A stretch of DNA of 64,000 bases from Faecalibacterium prausnitzii (GCF_019967995.1 NZ_CP065377.1:2480001-2544000); one strand, 5' to 3'. Shown: positions 44,770 through 54,199, counted from the stretch's first letter. The notes: generated by a model not told the origin, from the sequence alone. Numbers and translations are program-made.

Positions 44770-44798
44770 ATTTTACCAGATTTGGTTTTGAATGTCAA
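44770..44798 (-). promoter_or_regulatory. rRNA operon promoter P2
   Basis: Minus strand TTGACA (44793-44798), 17 nt, TAAAAT (44770-44775): a near-consensus sigma-A promoter about 200 nt before 16S. Confidence 0.85.
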
Positions 44799-44908
44799 GC
44801 ACTTTTTTCAGAAGTTTTTGAATTTCTTGGAAGAACTCGTGAAACTTCGTACTTTTTCATCCGTTTTTGTTGAGATTTGTCTGTCAGACGTCCGCCTGAC
44901 AGTAATGT

Positions 44909-44937
44909 ATTTTAGCACATCCCCGGACAAAAAGCAA
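44909..44937 (-). promoter_or_regulatory. rRNA operon promoter P1
   Basis: Minus strand TTGCTT (44932-44937), 17 nt, TAAAAT (44909-44914), 139 bp upstream of P2 and just after the sigF stop. Tandem promoters are usual for rRNA operons. Confidence 0.7.
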
Positions 44938-44974
44938 GCCCTTTTTTCAATTTTTTCAAGAAAATCCAATTTTC

Positions 44975-45649
44975 TTACTCCTCCAGCAATTTTGCCCGCA
45001 TCAGCTTGAGGAGCTTGCGCTCCCGCCGGGAGATCTGCACCTGGGTGGTGTGCAGGATCTTTGCCGTTTCGCTCTGGGTGCGGTTCGCATAAAAGCGCAG
45101 TCGGATGAGGCGCTGATCTTCCTCCGGAAGCGTCCCCAGGACCTCTGCCAGCCCGATTTTATCCGCCAGCGCCTCTTCGGGCGATTCTACCGGGATGTCG
45201 ATTTGGCGGTCCGGCTCGTCCCGATTCTCCGGCGTCAGGCTCATGATGGGCTGCGCTGCCTGAACAGCCAGTGTGATGTTCTCCACGCTCTCCCCCAGCT
45301 CTTCCGCCAGCTGCGAAAGCGTCGGCTCGGTGCCGCAGAGCTTCCGGTGATGCTCCCGCGCTGCGTTGATCCGCAGATTCAGTTCTTTCAGCGACCGGCT
45401 CACCTTGACCGTGCCCCCATCCCGGAACAGCTTTTTGATCTCGCCGAGGATGACCGGCACCGCGTAGGTGGAAAAGCAGACGCCGCGCTCCGGGTCAAAG
45501 GCATCGCAGGCTTTGACGAGCCCCATGCAGCCTGCACTGTAGAGATCGTCGTATTCGATGCCGCGCCCCCGGAAGCGTCCGGCGCAGGAATGCACCAGCC
45601 CCAGGTTCTGTTCGATAAACTCACTGCGCCGGGTCTTGTCCGTTACCAT
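44975..45649 (-). CDS. sigF: RNA polymerase sporulation sigma factor SigF
   Basis: 224 residues, sigma-70 family, group 3 (SigB/SigF/SigG). Region 2 (EYDDLYSAGCMGLVKACDAF, DPERGVCFSTYAVPVILGEI), region 3 (TLSQLAEELGESVENI) and region 4 (LPEEDQRLIRLRFYANRTQS, ETAKILHTTQVQISRRE) are complete. It directs the early forespore programme in spore formers. The order spoIIAA-spoIIAB-sigF upstream is the classical spoIIA operon, which supports SigF over SigG. Last gene before the rRNA promoters. Confidence 0.9.
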   Translation of the reverse strand: MVTDKTRRSEFIEQNLGLVHSCAGRFRGRGIEYDDLYSAGCMGLVKACDAFDPERGVCFSTYAVPVILGEIKKLFRDGGTVKVSRSLKELNLRINAAREHHRKLCGTEPTLSQLAEELGESVENITLAVQAAQPIMSLTPENRDEPDRQIDIPVESPEEALADKIGLAEVLGTLPEEDQRLIRLRFYANRTQSETAKILHTTQVQISRRERKLLKLMRAKLLEE

Positions 45650-45670
45650 CGTATCCCCTCGTTTTCTTTT

Positions 45671-46111
45671 TTATGTAGAGGGCTTTTCCTCCAGTCGCTT
45701 GGTCAGGGTAACGCGGGTGCCGTGCCCCGGCGTGGAGCTGACCCGTACCTTATCCATAAAGCTCTGCATGACCGCGAAGCCAAGGCCGGACCGCTCTTCG
45801 GGGTTTCCAGTGGTGAACAGCGGCTCCATCGCCTTGGGGATATCCGGAATGCCGACGCCCCTGTCTGCCACCGTGATCTTCACCAGCCTCCCCGGATAGA
45901 CCGCCAGCGTCATCACGATCGGGCCGACCCGGTCCGGGTAGGCGTGAACGATGCAGTTGGTGACCGCCTCGGACACGGCCGTCTTCAGGTCTGCCAGCTG
46001 GGGCACGGTAGGGTCGTACCGGGCCAGAAAGGCCGCCGCTGCGCCGCGGGCATAGGCCTCGTTGACGCTGAGAGAGTCAAATTGAATTTTTGTGGTGTTT
46101 TCCGCTTTCAT
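45671..46111 (-). CDS. spoIIAB: Anti-sigma F factor SpoIIAB (serine kinase)
   Basis: 146 residues, the standard length. GHKL-type ATPase: N box LKTAVSEAVTNCIVHAYPD, G1 box VADRGVGIPDI, G2 box ERSGLGFAVMQSF. It binds SigF and phosphorylates SpoIIAA. The start at 46111 is 8 nt from AGGAGG; an in-frame ATG at 46117 is too close. It overlaps the end of spoIIAA by its ribosome site. Confidence 0.93.
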   Translation of the reverse strand: MKAENTTKIQFDSLSVNEAYARGAAAAFLARYDPTVPQLADLKTAVSEAVTNCIVHAYPDRVGPIVMTLAVYPGRLVKITVADRGVGIPDIPKAMEPLFTTGNPEERSGLGFAVMQSFMDKVRVSSTPGHGTRVTLTKRLEEKPST

Positions 46112-46113
46112 CC

Positions 46114-46440
46114 TCATTCCTCCTGTTCTTCCCGGCCGGGCTCGTCCGCGCACGAAATGCCCGCAAGCCGCAGCACACGGCGCAGCTGTTCCGGGGCGTG
46201 CTGGATGCGCAGGGTCCCGCCGAGGCTCCGCGCACAGCGCTGCCGCCCCAGAATGAGCCCCACGCCGGACGAATCCATAAAGCCCACCCCGCCCAGATCC
46301 AGCACCAGCGTGTGGGGTGTGCGGGTGAGCAGCGCATCGTCCAATTGGATGCGAAGGTCCTGCGCGGCATCGTGGTCGATCTCGCCCGCCAGATAGGCAT
46401 AGAGCAGATCGTCCGCCGCGCTGAAGGTCACAGTCGCCAT
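46114..46440 (-). CDS. spoIIAA: Anti-sigma F factor antagonist SpoIIAA
   Basis: 108-residue STAS-domain protein. The phosphorylatable Ser is in GFMDSSGVGLILGRQ. When unphosphorylated it displaces SigF from SpoIIAB. First gene of the spoIIA operon; the acidic C-terminal end (REEQEE) is extra. AAGGAG precedes the ATG. Confidence 0.92.
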   Translation of the reverse strand: MATVTFSAADDLLYAYLAGEIDHDAAQDLRIQLDDALLTRTPHTLVLDLGGVGFMDSSGVGLILGRQRCARSLGGTLRIQHAPEQLRRVLRLAGISCADEPGREEQEE

Positions 46441-46462
46441 GTTATCAACTCCTTGATGGCAT

Positions 46463-46502
46463 AAAAAAGAGCCTGTACACAGCTTCAGTGTACAGGCTCT
46501 TC
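46463..46502 (-). terminator. Intrinsic terminator after the FolC-like gene
   Basis: Minus strand AAGAGCCTGTACAC pairs perfectly with GTGTACAGGCTCTT, followed by TTTTAT. It separates that gene from the spoIIA operon. Confidence 0.9.
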
Positions 46503-46529
46503 GGGGTAGATTTTAGAAAACGGTGTCGC

Positions 46530-47795
46530 TCAGCGGGCTTCCAGCTTCTGTTCGGCTTCCAGCGCGATGGCTTCGCTGCCGCAGATCAGAAGACCGCGGC
46601 GGCTGTTGGCTCTGGCCAGACCGATGGCTTCGTCCAGGCTCGTGCAGCGCTCAGCGTCGAAGTGATACCGGGCCTTTTCCAGCAGGCGCTCGGTCAGAGC
46701 ATCGTCGATGCCCTGCGGCGTGACGAGGAACACCTTATCAAAGGGGCTGTCGCTCATGCCGGGCATGGACTGTTTGTCCTTCTTCTGCTCATCCGGGGTC
46801 AGGCCGGTCTCCAGCGCGGTGAAGAACGCCTCGGCGCCTTCTTCCTCGGTCAGGCCGATGACGGCGCTCAGATGGCGCACCTTGGCCATATTGAGGACGC
46901 GGAGCAGGGCCATGGCCTGCTGCGGGGTGCGGCAGGCGTCCAGAATGATGAGCGGGCGCTGCGACAGCACCCGGATGCTGCTGCGGTTCTCGACGGCAGC
47001 AAGGCCTTCGAGGATCGCTTCGTCCGGGATGTCGAGGCCCTTTTTGCAGAGGGCCAGCGCCGTCTCAACTGCAATGGCCGCGCTGCCCGCCGCATGACGG
47101 CCCAGAAAGGCCAGCGGCACGGTGTAGCCGCCGTAATCCACCCTGCTTGTGAATTTCTCGGCTTCGAGGAAGGTGATGTCGTCCGGGTCCGGTACGACCA
47201 GTTCACAGTCCTCGCGGCCAGCCGCCACGATAAGCTCGCTCAACGCGGCCTTGGGCTGCTCCGGTGCGGTGACGCAGATGGCACCTTCCCGCATGACGCC
47301 TGCAGCCAGAGCCGCCGAACGCTCCACCGAACGGCTCACGCCGTCCGGGCCGATGGAGGTCACCACGCAGACCGGCATATGGGAGAGCGCTTCGGCCAGA
47401 CCGGCATCCGGCAGCTCCACCACCGCCAGCCTGCAGCCCGCAGCCCCAAAGCAGGCGGCTGCTGCGGCCAGCTCTGCTGCTGCGCGGGGCAGCGGCCTTG
47501 CACGGCTCAGCGTTTCCGCTGCGGCGCAGAGCAGGGCATCTGCCACCGGCTCGCCGTTGATGCAGACCCGCTGTTCCAGCGGCTCACAGCCTGCACGGTA
47601 CAGACCGGTGACGAAACCGGCGGCCTGAAGCACGGCTGCCGTCAGGGCGGCGGCAGCGGTCTTGCCCGCCGTGCCGGCCACCCCCACATAGGCCACCTGC
47701 TGCGCCGCTGCGGGCAGCGCCGCGCGCAGTTCTTCCGCCGGGGCGAACCCCTCCGGCAGAGCAGCAAAATATTGATTTGCCTGTTCGATGGTCAT
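46530..47795 (-). CDS. FolC-like folylpolyglutamate/dihydrofolate synthase (Mur ligase family)
   Basis: 421 residues. The Mur-ligase P-loop GVAGTAGKTAAAALTAAVLQ and the central ligase domain (VVELPDAGLAEAL, TSIGPDGVSRS) are present; the C-terminal domain holds ILDACRTPQQAMALL. FolC adds glutamates to folates. Some canonical FolC residues look altered: the usual GTNGKGS is GTAGKTA and the C-terminal DGAHNP is DACRTP. This points to a divergent FolC-like protein whose activity is less certain. Confidence 0.7.
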   Translation of the reverse strand: MTIEQANQYFAALPEGFAPAEELRAALPAAAQQVAYVGVAGTAGKTAAAALTAAVLQAAGFVTGLYRAGCEPLEQRVCINGEPVADALLCAAAETLSRARPLPRAAAELAAAAACFGAAGCRLAVVELPDAGLAEALSHMPVCVVTSIGPDGVSRSVERSAALAAGVMREGAICVTAPEQPKAALSELIVAAGREDCELVVPDPDDITFLEAEKFTSRVDYGGYTVPLAFLGRHAAGSAAIAVETALALCKKGLDIPDEAILEGLAAVENRSSIRVLSQRPLIILDACRTPQQAMALLRVLNMAKVRHLSAVIGLTEEEGAEAFFTALETGLTPDEQKKDKQSMPGMSDSPFDKVFLVTPQGIDDALTERLLEKARYHFDAERCTSLDEAIGLARANSRRGLLICGSEAIALEAEQKLEAR

Positions 47796-47799
47796 TGCG

Positions 47800-48309
47800 T
47801 CAATCCTCGTTTCGATGTTTATAGAGCAGGATGCACATCCGGATGAGCCCCAGCAGGATCAGCCCCACGATGAGGCCGGTCATCACGCCGGAAAAATCGA
47901 TCCAGACGTCTGTTACCTGACTGCTGCGCCCCGGCACGAACAGCTGGATGGTCTCATCGGTCAGCGCCGTGAGCAGGCCGCCCAGGATGGGCCACGAGAC
48001 ATGCTTGAGCACATGTTTGGTGTAGACCCGCAGGCAGAGCATGAACAGGAAGCCCTCCAGCAGATATTCCGAGAAGTGCGCCAGCTTGCGGATGATGTGC
48101 ATCGTGAGATGGTTTGCCGCGCCGGGCATGCCCAGCTTGCGCAGGACTTTCTGCATGAAGTCCAGCACCCGTCCGCTGGCTCCCTCGGAGACAGCTGCCA
48201 CCTGCATCGAGTTCGAGAAGATGAAGACGATGCAGCCGATGAGCGCAAAGGTAAAGATGACCCGCCAGGCGATGAGCCAGGGCGAGGTGCGATTTGATGT
48301 TTCTGCCAT
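47800..48309 (-). CDS. VanZ family membrane protein
   Basis: 169 residues with four to five membrane segments. VanZ-like motifs: SNSMQ near the N-terminus, RKLAHFSEYLLEGFLF, LTDETIQLFVPGRSSQVTDV and a following WIDFSGVMTG. VanZ-type proteins have been linked to glycopeptide and lipid-targeting antibiotic tolerance, but the role here is unknown. Sits between valS and the FolC-like gene with gaps of 4-5 bp. Confidence 0.85.
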   Translation of the reverse strand: MAETSNRTSPWLIAWRVIFTFALIGCIVFIFSNSMQVAAVSEGASGRVLDFMQKVLRKLGMPGAANHLTMHIIRKLAHFSEYLLEGFLFMLCLRVYTKHVLKHVSWPILGGLLTALTDETIQLFVPGRSSQVTDVWIDFSGVMTGLIVGLILLGLIRMCILLYKHRNED

Positions 48310-48314
48310 TGTAT

Positions 48315-51020
48315 TTAACCCAGCGCCTGGATGCTCTGTTCGATGTTGGCCAGCTTATCCTGGCTCTTTGCGTGCTTTGCACGGATATCCTCGACCAGAG
48401 CCGCCGGGGCGCGCTCCACGAACTTGGGGTTGTTGAGCTGGTTTTCGAACATGGCCAGTTCCTTTTCGGCCTTGGCCTTTTCCTTGTTCAGGCGGGCCAG
48501 CTCCTTCTCGCGGTCGATCAGCTCCATCATGGGGATAAAGCCGCGGGCCGCGTGGGTGGAGACCTGCACCATGCCGTCGGTGCTGCCCTCGTACTTGGCG
48601 GTGAAGGTCACCTCGGTGGCAAAAGCGAACTTTGCCAGATAGACCTGTGCGTTCTGGAACGGGGTCGCATCGGCGGTCTCGATGATCATGCTGGTCTTCT
48701 TGGCGGGGTGGACGTTCATCTCGGTGCGCATGGTACGCACCGCCTTGATGTAGTCCATGACCTTCTCAAAAGCTTCCTCTTCCTCCGGCCAGTTGTGGGC
48801 CTCGTCCACGGTCGGCCAGGCCTGGGTCATAATGGTCTCGGCAGAGCCGGGAAGCGCCTGATACAGCTCCTCGGTGACGAAGGGCATGAAGGGATGCAGC
48901 AGTTTGAGGGCCTTGTCCAGCACATACACCAGCACACGGCGGGCGGTGTCAGCCTGCTCGGCATCGCCGGAGTTCAGGCGGGGCTTTGCGATCTCAATGA
49001 ACCAGTCGCAATAGACATCCCAGATGAAGCTGTTGATCTTGGCAGCGGCCAGACCCATCTCGTAGTGGTCGAGGTTGTCGGTCATGGCACCGGCCACCTG
49101 GTTCAGTTTGGTCAGGACCCACTTGTCGCTCATGTCCAGCCGGTCGTCGGCGGGCAGGCCCGGCTCAAAGTCTTCGGGCAGGTTCATCAGCACAAAGCGG
49201 GTGGCGTTCCACAGCTTGTTTGCAAAGTTGCGGGCAGCCTCCACCTTCTTCTCGCTGTAACGCATATCGTTGCCGGGGGTGGAGCCGTCCAGCAGCATGA
49301 AGCGCAGGGCGTCCGCGCCGTACTTGGCGATGACCTCCAGCGGGTCGATGCCGTTGCCCAGGCTCTTGGACATCTTGCGGCCCTGGCTGTCGCGGACGAT
49401 GCCGTGGATGCAGACAGTGTCGAACGGTGCCTTGCCGGTATAGGCCAGACCGGAGAAGATCATGCGGCTGACCCAGAATCCGATGATGTCGTAGCCGGTG
49501 ACGAGGGTGTTGGTGGGGTAAAAATACTTCAGGTCGGCGCTGTCCTCATCGGGCCAGCCCAGTGTGCTGAAGGGCCACAGCGCAGAGGAGAACCAGGTAT
49601 CCAGAGTATCCGGGTCCTGGGTGAACTTGCTGCCGCCGCACTTGGGGCAGGTGCAGGGGGCGTCCTTGGCGACCACAGTCTCGCCGCAGTCATCGCAGTA
49701 ATACGCCGGGATCTGGTGGCCCCACCACAGCTGGCGGCTGATGCACCAGTCACGGGTGCCCTTCATCCAGTTCATATAGTTCTTGGTGAAGCGCTCCGGC
49801 ACGAACTTGATCTCGCCCTTTTCCACGCTTTCGATGGCGGGCTTTGCCAGCGGCTCCATCTTGACGAACCACTGCTTGGAGACCATCGGCTCGATGGTGG
49901 AGTGGCAGCGGTAGCAGGTGCCGACCTCGTGCTTCAGAGGCTCGATCTCCTTCAGGAAGCCGCCCTCCTTCAGGTCGGCCAGAATGGCCTTGCGGGCTTC
50001 GAGGGTGGTCATACCGGCATACTTGCCGCAGTCCAGCACTTCCGGCTCGTTCACGGTGTTCTTGCCTGCGGCGAAGATGGCATCGGCCGCCGCCTTGTCG
50101 GCAGCGCCGGTCATGCGGCCGTCGTAGGTGAAGACGCGGACGATGGGCAGGTCGTGGCGGAGGCCGACCTCAAAGTCGTTGGGGTCGTGGGCCGGGGTGA
50201 TCTTGACGACACCGGTGCCCTTGGTCATGTCGGCGTGTTCGTCGCAGACGATGGGGATCTCCTTGTTCAGCAGCGGCAGGATGACATGGCAGCCGTGCAG
50301 GTGCGCATAGCGGGGGTCCTCACCGTTGATGGCAACGGCGGTATCGCCCAGCATGGTCTCCGGGCGGGTGGTGGCCAGCTCCAGCATCTCGCCGGTCTCC
50401 TTGACCGGGTAGAGCAGGTGCCAGAAGCTGCCGTCCTTCTCCTCATACTCGACCTCAGCGTCCGAGATGGAGGTGTTGCAGTGCGGGCACCAGTTGACCA
50501 TGCGGTTGCCGCGGTAGATCAGCTGCTTGTCGTACAGGCGGACGAACACTTCCTTGACGGCATCCGAGCAGCCCTCATCCATGGTGAAGCGTTCCCGCTG
50601 CCAGTCGCAGCTGGTGCCGAGCTTCTTCAGCTGGCTGACGATGCGGTTGCCGTACTTGGTCTTCCAATCCCAGGCGCGCTCCAGAAAGCCGTCGCGGCCG
50701 ACCATCTCCTTGGTCAGACCCTCGGCGCGCATGGCCTCCACGACCTTGGCCTCGGTGGCGATGGACGCATGGTCGGTGCCGGGCACCCACAGGGCAGCGT
50801 AGCCCTGCATCCGCTTGGTGCGGATGAGGACATCCTGCATGGTGTTATCCAGTGCATGGCCCATGTGCAGCTGGCCGGTCACGTTCGGCGGCGGCATCAC
50901 GATGGTGTAGGGTTTCTTATCGGGGTCTGCTTCCGTGTGGAAGTAGCCGCCGTCCAGCCAGAACTGGTAGATGCGGTCTTCCACCTGGCTGGGGTCGTAC
51001 TGTTTTGCGAGTTCTTTCAT
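48315..51020 (-). CDS. valS: Valyl-tRNA synthetase
   Basis: 901 residues, class I synthetase. HIGH motif appears as GQLHMGHALD, KMSKS as GRKMSKSLGNGID. The editing (CP1) domain, the anticodon-binding domain (about 600-780) and a C-terminal coiled coil (ELARLNKEKAKAEKELAMFE) are complete; Cys pairs CPHC and CDDC with CPKC mark zinc sites. The start at 51020 follows GGGAGG. Preceded by a T-box leader, so expression rises when tRNA-Val is uncharged. Confidence 0.97.
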   Translation of the reverse strand: MKELAKQYDPSQVEDRIYQFWLDGGYFHTEADPDKKPYTIVMPPPNVTGQLHMGHALDNTMQDVLIRTKRMQGYAALWVPGTDHASIATEAKVVEAMRAEGLTKEMVGRDGFLERAWDWKTKYGNRIVSQLKKLGTSCDWQRERFTMDEGCSDAVKEVFVRLYDKQLIYRGNRMVNWCPHCNTSISDAEVEYEEKDGSFWHLLYPVKETGEMLELATTRPETMLGDTAVAINGEDPRYAHLHGCHVILPLLNKEIPIVCDEHADMTKGTGVVKITPAHDPNDFEVGLRHDLPIVRVFTYDGRMTGAADKAAADAIFAAGKNTVNEPEVLDCGKYAGMTTLEARKAILADLKEGGFLKEIEPLKHEVGTCYRCHSTIEPMVSKQWFVKMEPLAKPAIESVEKGEIKFVPERFTKNYMNWMKGTRDWCISRQLWWGHQIPAYYCDDCGETVVAKDAPCTCPKCGGSKFTQDPDTLDTWFSSALWPFSTLGWPDEDSADLKYFYPTNTLVTGYDIIGFWVSRMIFSGLAYTGKAPFDTVCIHGIVRDSQGRKMSKSLGNGIDPLEVIAKYGADALRFMLLDGSTPGNDMRYSEKKVEAARNFANKLWNATRFVLMNLPEDFEPGLPADDRLDMSDKWVLTKLNQVAGAMTDNLDHYEMGLAAAKINSFIWDVYCDWFIEIAKPRLNSGDAEQADTARRVLVYVLDKALKLLHPFMPFVTEELYQALPGSAETIMTQAWPTVDEAHNWPEEEEAFEKVMDYIKAVRTMRTEMNVHPAKKTSMIIETADATPFQNAQVYLAKFAFATEVTFTAKYEGSTDGMVQVSTHAARGFIPMMELIDREKELARLNKEKAKAEKELAMFENQLNNPKFVERAPAALVEDIRAKHAKSQDKLANIEQSIQALG

Positions 51021-51055
51021 AGGGGTTCCTCCCAAACTGTTGATGACGTGGGACG

Positions 51056-51314
51056 AAAAAAGCCGCCCCACGGAACGTTCCATGGGACGGCTGTAAATCA
51101 ATTACACCGCGGTACCACCCAAATTGCACAAAAAGCGCCTTGCATTTTTGTGCCCCTTGATGCCCCGATAACGTGGGACAGGCCCGGAGGCGACTACTGA
51201 TTTCCCCGCCTCTGCTCAAAAGCGACAGCGCATCTCCGCACACTTACCGGCTTTCACCTGCCCCGGCTCTCTGGAAAGCTGCCTGCGATGCACACTCTTT
51301 TTCATTGCATTTAT
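51056..51314 (-). promoter_or_regulatory. T-box riboswitch leader of valS
   Basis: On the minus strand the T-box core GGGTGGTACCGCGG lies at 51107-51120, followed by a terminator hairpin (GCCGTCCCATGGAACG with its complement, then TTTTTT, 51056-51093). The upstream about 190 nt hold several stems, such as GAGGCG...CGCCTC near 51187-51212. Both GTA and GTC valine triplets occur in the GTAGTC at about 51193-51198, but I did not fix the specifier. Confidence 0.9.
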
Positions 51315-51320
51315 ACAAAG

Positions 51321-51349
51321 AATATAGCCGTTTTTGGGCGTTTTGTCAA
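51321..51349 (-). promoter_or_regulatory. valS promoter
   Basis: Minus strand TTGACA (51344-51349), 17 nt, TATATT (51321-51326). Confidence 0.85.
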
Positions 51350-51358
51350 TCTCTTTTT

Positions 51359-52339
51359 TCAGAAACCGATCTTGTTCATCCAGCTTTTGGTCAGCAGCGC
51401 CGCGCGGTACAGCGTTGGAGAACAGAGGAACAGCCGGAACTTGATCCGGTCGGCCCGCGAGCCGCTCCCGCTTTTCAGCAGGGTCTTTGCCAGCGCGTTC
51501 ATCCGGCCGCGCATCTCTGCGCACCACCGCCGCTGCGCCGGCTGCAGGTCCTTCCGCCTGTGGGCCTGCGCAAACACCAGCATCGACGTCTTGGCTGCTT
51601 CTATGGCAAGCCTGGTGAGCTGCTGCTCCTGCTCGAAACAGGCCCGCTGGAAAATGCCTTCTGCCAGATCCATCGTTTTCTGGGGCGAATCGGTATGGAT
51701 GATGCTGCCGCCCCGCTGCACATAAAAATACAGCGGCTTTGCTGCAATCGTGATCCGTTCACACTGCCAGTAGAACTGATGCGCCGTGTATTCATCCTCG
51801 TGAATCTTCCCCACCGGAAAGCGCACCATTTCAAAGAGCTCCCGCCGGTACAGCCGGTTCCATGCCACTTTGAAGTGGCCCCGGTTCATCTGTTCCAGCG
51901 CCCCCACACGGTCGAGCACCTTGTCTTCCTCCAGACGATACGACGACGGAAGCGGTTCTCCGGCTTCCGTCACCAGCAGGTAATCGCAGACCGCGATCTG
52001 TGCCCCGTCCCGCCGAGCGTAGGTGAGCAGTGTCTCGTACATCTCCGGGGCGATGCTGTCATCGCTGTCCACAAAACCGATCCATTCCCCGCGCGCAGCC
52101 TCCACCCCGGTGTTCCGCGCAGCGGAAAGTTCGGCGTTCTTCTGGTGGATGACCCGGATGCGCGGGTCGCGCGCTGCTGCTTCCTCGCACAGCGCCGGGC
52201 AGTTGTCCGGGGAGCCGTCGTCTATGAGAAGGAGTTCAAAGTCCCGGAAAGTCTGCGCCAGAATGGAATCCACACATTTTTCGAGGTAGGCTTCCGTTTT
52301 ATAGACCGGGACAATGATGCTGATGGTCGGTTCTGCCAT
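51359..52339 (-). CDS. Family 2 glycosyltransferase
   Basis: 326 residues, GT-A fold. N-terminal ISIIVPVYKTEAYLEKCVDS and LLIDDGSPDNC, the metal-binding segment IGFVDSDDSI and LYRRELFE are typical of GT2 enzymes that transfer hexoses in cell-wall or exopolysaccharide synthesis. There is no membrane anchor except a weak C-terminal hydrophobic patch. Donor and acceptor cannot be told. AAAGGAGC precedes the ATG. It stands alone between the methyltransferase gene and the valS promoter. Confidence 0.88.
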   Translation of the reverse strand: MAEPTISIIVPVYKTEAYLEKCVDSILAQTFRDFELLLIDDGSPDNCPALCEEAAARDPRIRVIHQKNAELSAARNTGVEAARGEWIGFVDSDDSIAPEMYETLLTYARRDGAQIAVCDYLLVTEAGEPLPSSYRLEEDKVLDRVGALEQMNRGHFKVAWNRLYRRELFEMVRFPVGKIHEDEYTAHQFYWQCERITIAAKPLYFYVQRGGSIIHTDSPQKTMDLAEGIFQRACFEQEQQLTRLAIEAAKTSMLVFAQAHRRKDLQPAQRRWCAEMRGRMNALAKTLLKSGSGSRADRIKFRLFLCSPTLYRAALLTKSWMNKIGF

Positions 52340-52382
52340 AGATTGTCGCTCCTTTCATCGAATCGTTTTGCTGTTTCCCTCT

Positions 52383-54173
52383 TCAGGACTCCTGCAGCAC
52401 CTCAGTGCGGAGCCGGGCGATGAGCCGTTCCATCAGGGCGACCCGGTTGAAGGGAGTCATTAGATAGAAGCCGTCGGCATAGGGCAGGGCCTCCCGCACC
52501 ATCTTCAGCGAGATGGAAAGGCCCAGCTCCTCGCCCTGGGCGCGGTCCAGCCCGGCAAACTGCCGGATGATGTCCTCCTCCACATGGATGCCGTTGATCT
52601 CGTTCTCCATGAAGATGGCGTTCCGCTGGCTGACCACCGGCATGATGCCCGCCAGGATCCTGGCCCGGCTGCCCAGCACCTCCCGCGCATGGCGGAGGTT
52701 CTCCACCGCCTGCCCGGACAGCACCGGCTGGGTCAGGAAGCCGGACATGCCGTGTTCCAGCTTCTCACCCGCCCGGCGCAGTTCCACTTCAAAGTTGCGG
52801 GCATTCAGGTTCAGCGCACCAAAGACGGTCATCGCCGACGGCATCTCGCGGCCCTCGCCTGCCAGCGAGACGATGTACTGCGCCAGCTTGCGGGAGTTGA
52901 ACTGATAGACGTTCTTCACCTCGTCCCGCTCTGCCGTGGGGATGGGGTCGCCGGTGATGGCCAGCACCTCCCGCACTCCCTCGGCATACAGCCCCAGCAG
53001 CAGCGCCTTGGTGGCGTTCAGGTTGCGGTCCCGGCAGGTCATGTGGGGCAGGGTGCACATCCCCAGCTCCCGGTGCACCCGGCAGGCCACCAGTGAGGAA
53101 TCCATCCGGGCCTGCGCGATGGGGCAGTCCGCAATGGTCAGCAGGTCTGCGCCCGCCGCCTGCAGCTTCCGTGCCCCCTCCAGATAAGCCGTCAGGTCTG
53201 CATTGCGGGGGGAGTCCAGCTCAATGGCAATGACCTTTTCGCCCGCATTCAGCTTGCGCAGGAAGGCGTCCTCGTTTTCCACCGGTTTTGCCTCCGGTGT
53301 GGAAAATTCTTTCGTCCGCGCCGGAGCCGCCGTTTCGGGCAGGGCGTCCAGCGCAGCCCGCAGGGCCGCGATGTGGGCCGGTGTCGTGCCGCAGCAGCCG
53401 CCCAGAATGCGGACCACGCCGTCTGCCGCCAGCCCGCTCAGTTCCTGCGCAAAATATTCCGGCTTGCCCTGATACCGCACCTGCGTCCGGGTCACGACCG
53501 GGTAGCCCGCATTCGGCATCACCGACAGCGGCAGTGCACTGCTCAGGCTCCGGGCCAGCGTGCGCATCGCGCCGGGGGCCGACACACAGTTCAGGCCCAC
53601 CGCATCCACGCAGCCGCTCTCGCTCATCCGGCGGACAAGGTCTTTGCAATACAGACCTTCGCGGGTGTAGCCGTCCGGCAGCACCGCAAACGAGACGAGC
53701 ACAAAGGCGTCCGGCTCCGCGGCCTTGAGTGTGCGCACAGCCTCCAGAATGCCTGCATCCGAGCTCAGCGTCTCGAACAGGAAGTTCTTTGCCCCCAGCT
53801 TCCGGAACTGCTCAGCCACCGCCGTGTAGACCTGCGCCGCCGGGAGCGCTTCGGTCTCCGGAGCCGGGCCAAGGTCTGCAAACACGAAGGCACCGGTCGG
53901 CACCGCTGCCGCCTCAGCCAGCTTCCAGCCCGCTTCGGCCAGCGCTTCCCAGCCCGGCATATGCGCCGCCGCCATCCGGGGCAGGCCGAAGGTATTGGTC
54001 TTGATGGCATTTGCCCCGGCTTCCAGATATTCCCGGTGGACTGCCTGCACCCCGGCCGGGTCAGTCTGGTTCGCCCGCTCGCACTCAATGCCCGGTGCCG
54101 CTTTATAATAGGTACCCATACCGCCATCGAACAGCAGCGGCCTGCGGGATAAGAATTCTCGAATATCGTTCAT
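52383..54173 (-). CDS. Homocysteine S-methyltransferase / methylenetetrahydrofolate reductase fusion
   Basis: 596 residues. The N-terminal half (about 1-290) is a Pfam02574 homocysteine methyltransferase with VGLNCVSAPGA and the zinc ligands GGCCGTTPAHI. The C-terminal half (about 315-596) is a flavin MTHFR (IELDSPRNADLT, LLTIADCPIAQARMD, TQPVLSGQAVENL). The fusion would make methyl-THF and use it for methionine synthesis, as in B. subtilis YitJ. The start at 54173 (AAAGGGGC site) removes about 39 unlikely codons. Divergent from the toxin-antitoxin pair. Confidence 0.92.
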   Translation of the reverse strand: MNDIREFLSRRPLLFDGGMGTYYKAAPGIECERANQTDPAGVQAVHREYLEAGANAIKTNTFGLPRMAAAHMPGWEALAEAGWKLAEAAAVPTGAFVFADLGPAPETEALPAAQVYTAVAEQFRKLGAKNFLFETLSSDAGILEAVRTLKAAEPDAFVLVSFAVLPDGYTREGLYCKDLVRRMSESGCVDAVGLNCVSAPGAMRTLARSLSSALPLSVMPNAGYPVVTRTQVRYQGKPEYFAQELSGLAADGVVRILGGCCGTTPAHIAALRAALDALPETAAPARTKEFSTPEAKPVENEDAFLRKLNAGEKVIAIELDSPRNADLTAYLEGARKLQAAGADLLTIADCPIAQARMDSSLVACRVHRELGMCTLPHMTCRDRNLNATKALLLGLYAEGVREVLAITGDPIPTAERDEVKNVYQFNSRKLAQYIVSLAGEGREMPSAMTVFGALNLNARNFEVELRRAGEKLEHGMSGFLTQPVLSGQAVENLRHAREVLGSRARILAGIMPVVSQRNAIFMENEINGIHVEEDIIRQFAGLDRAQGEELGLSISLKMVREALPYADGFYLMTPFNRVALMERLIARLRTEVLQES

Positions 54174-54199
54174 ATAAAAGCCCCTTTTTCCTATTTCGC

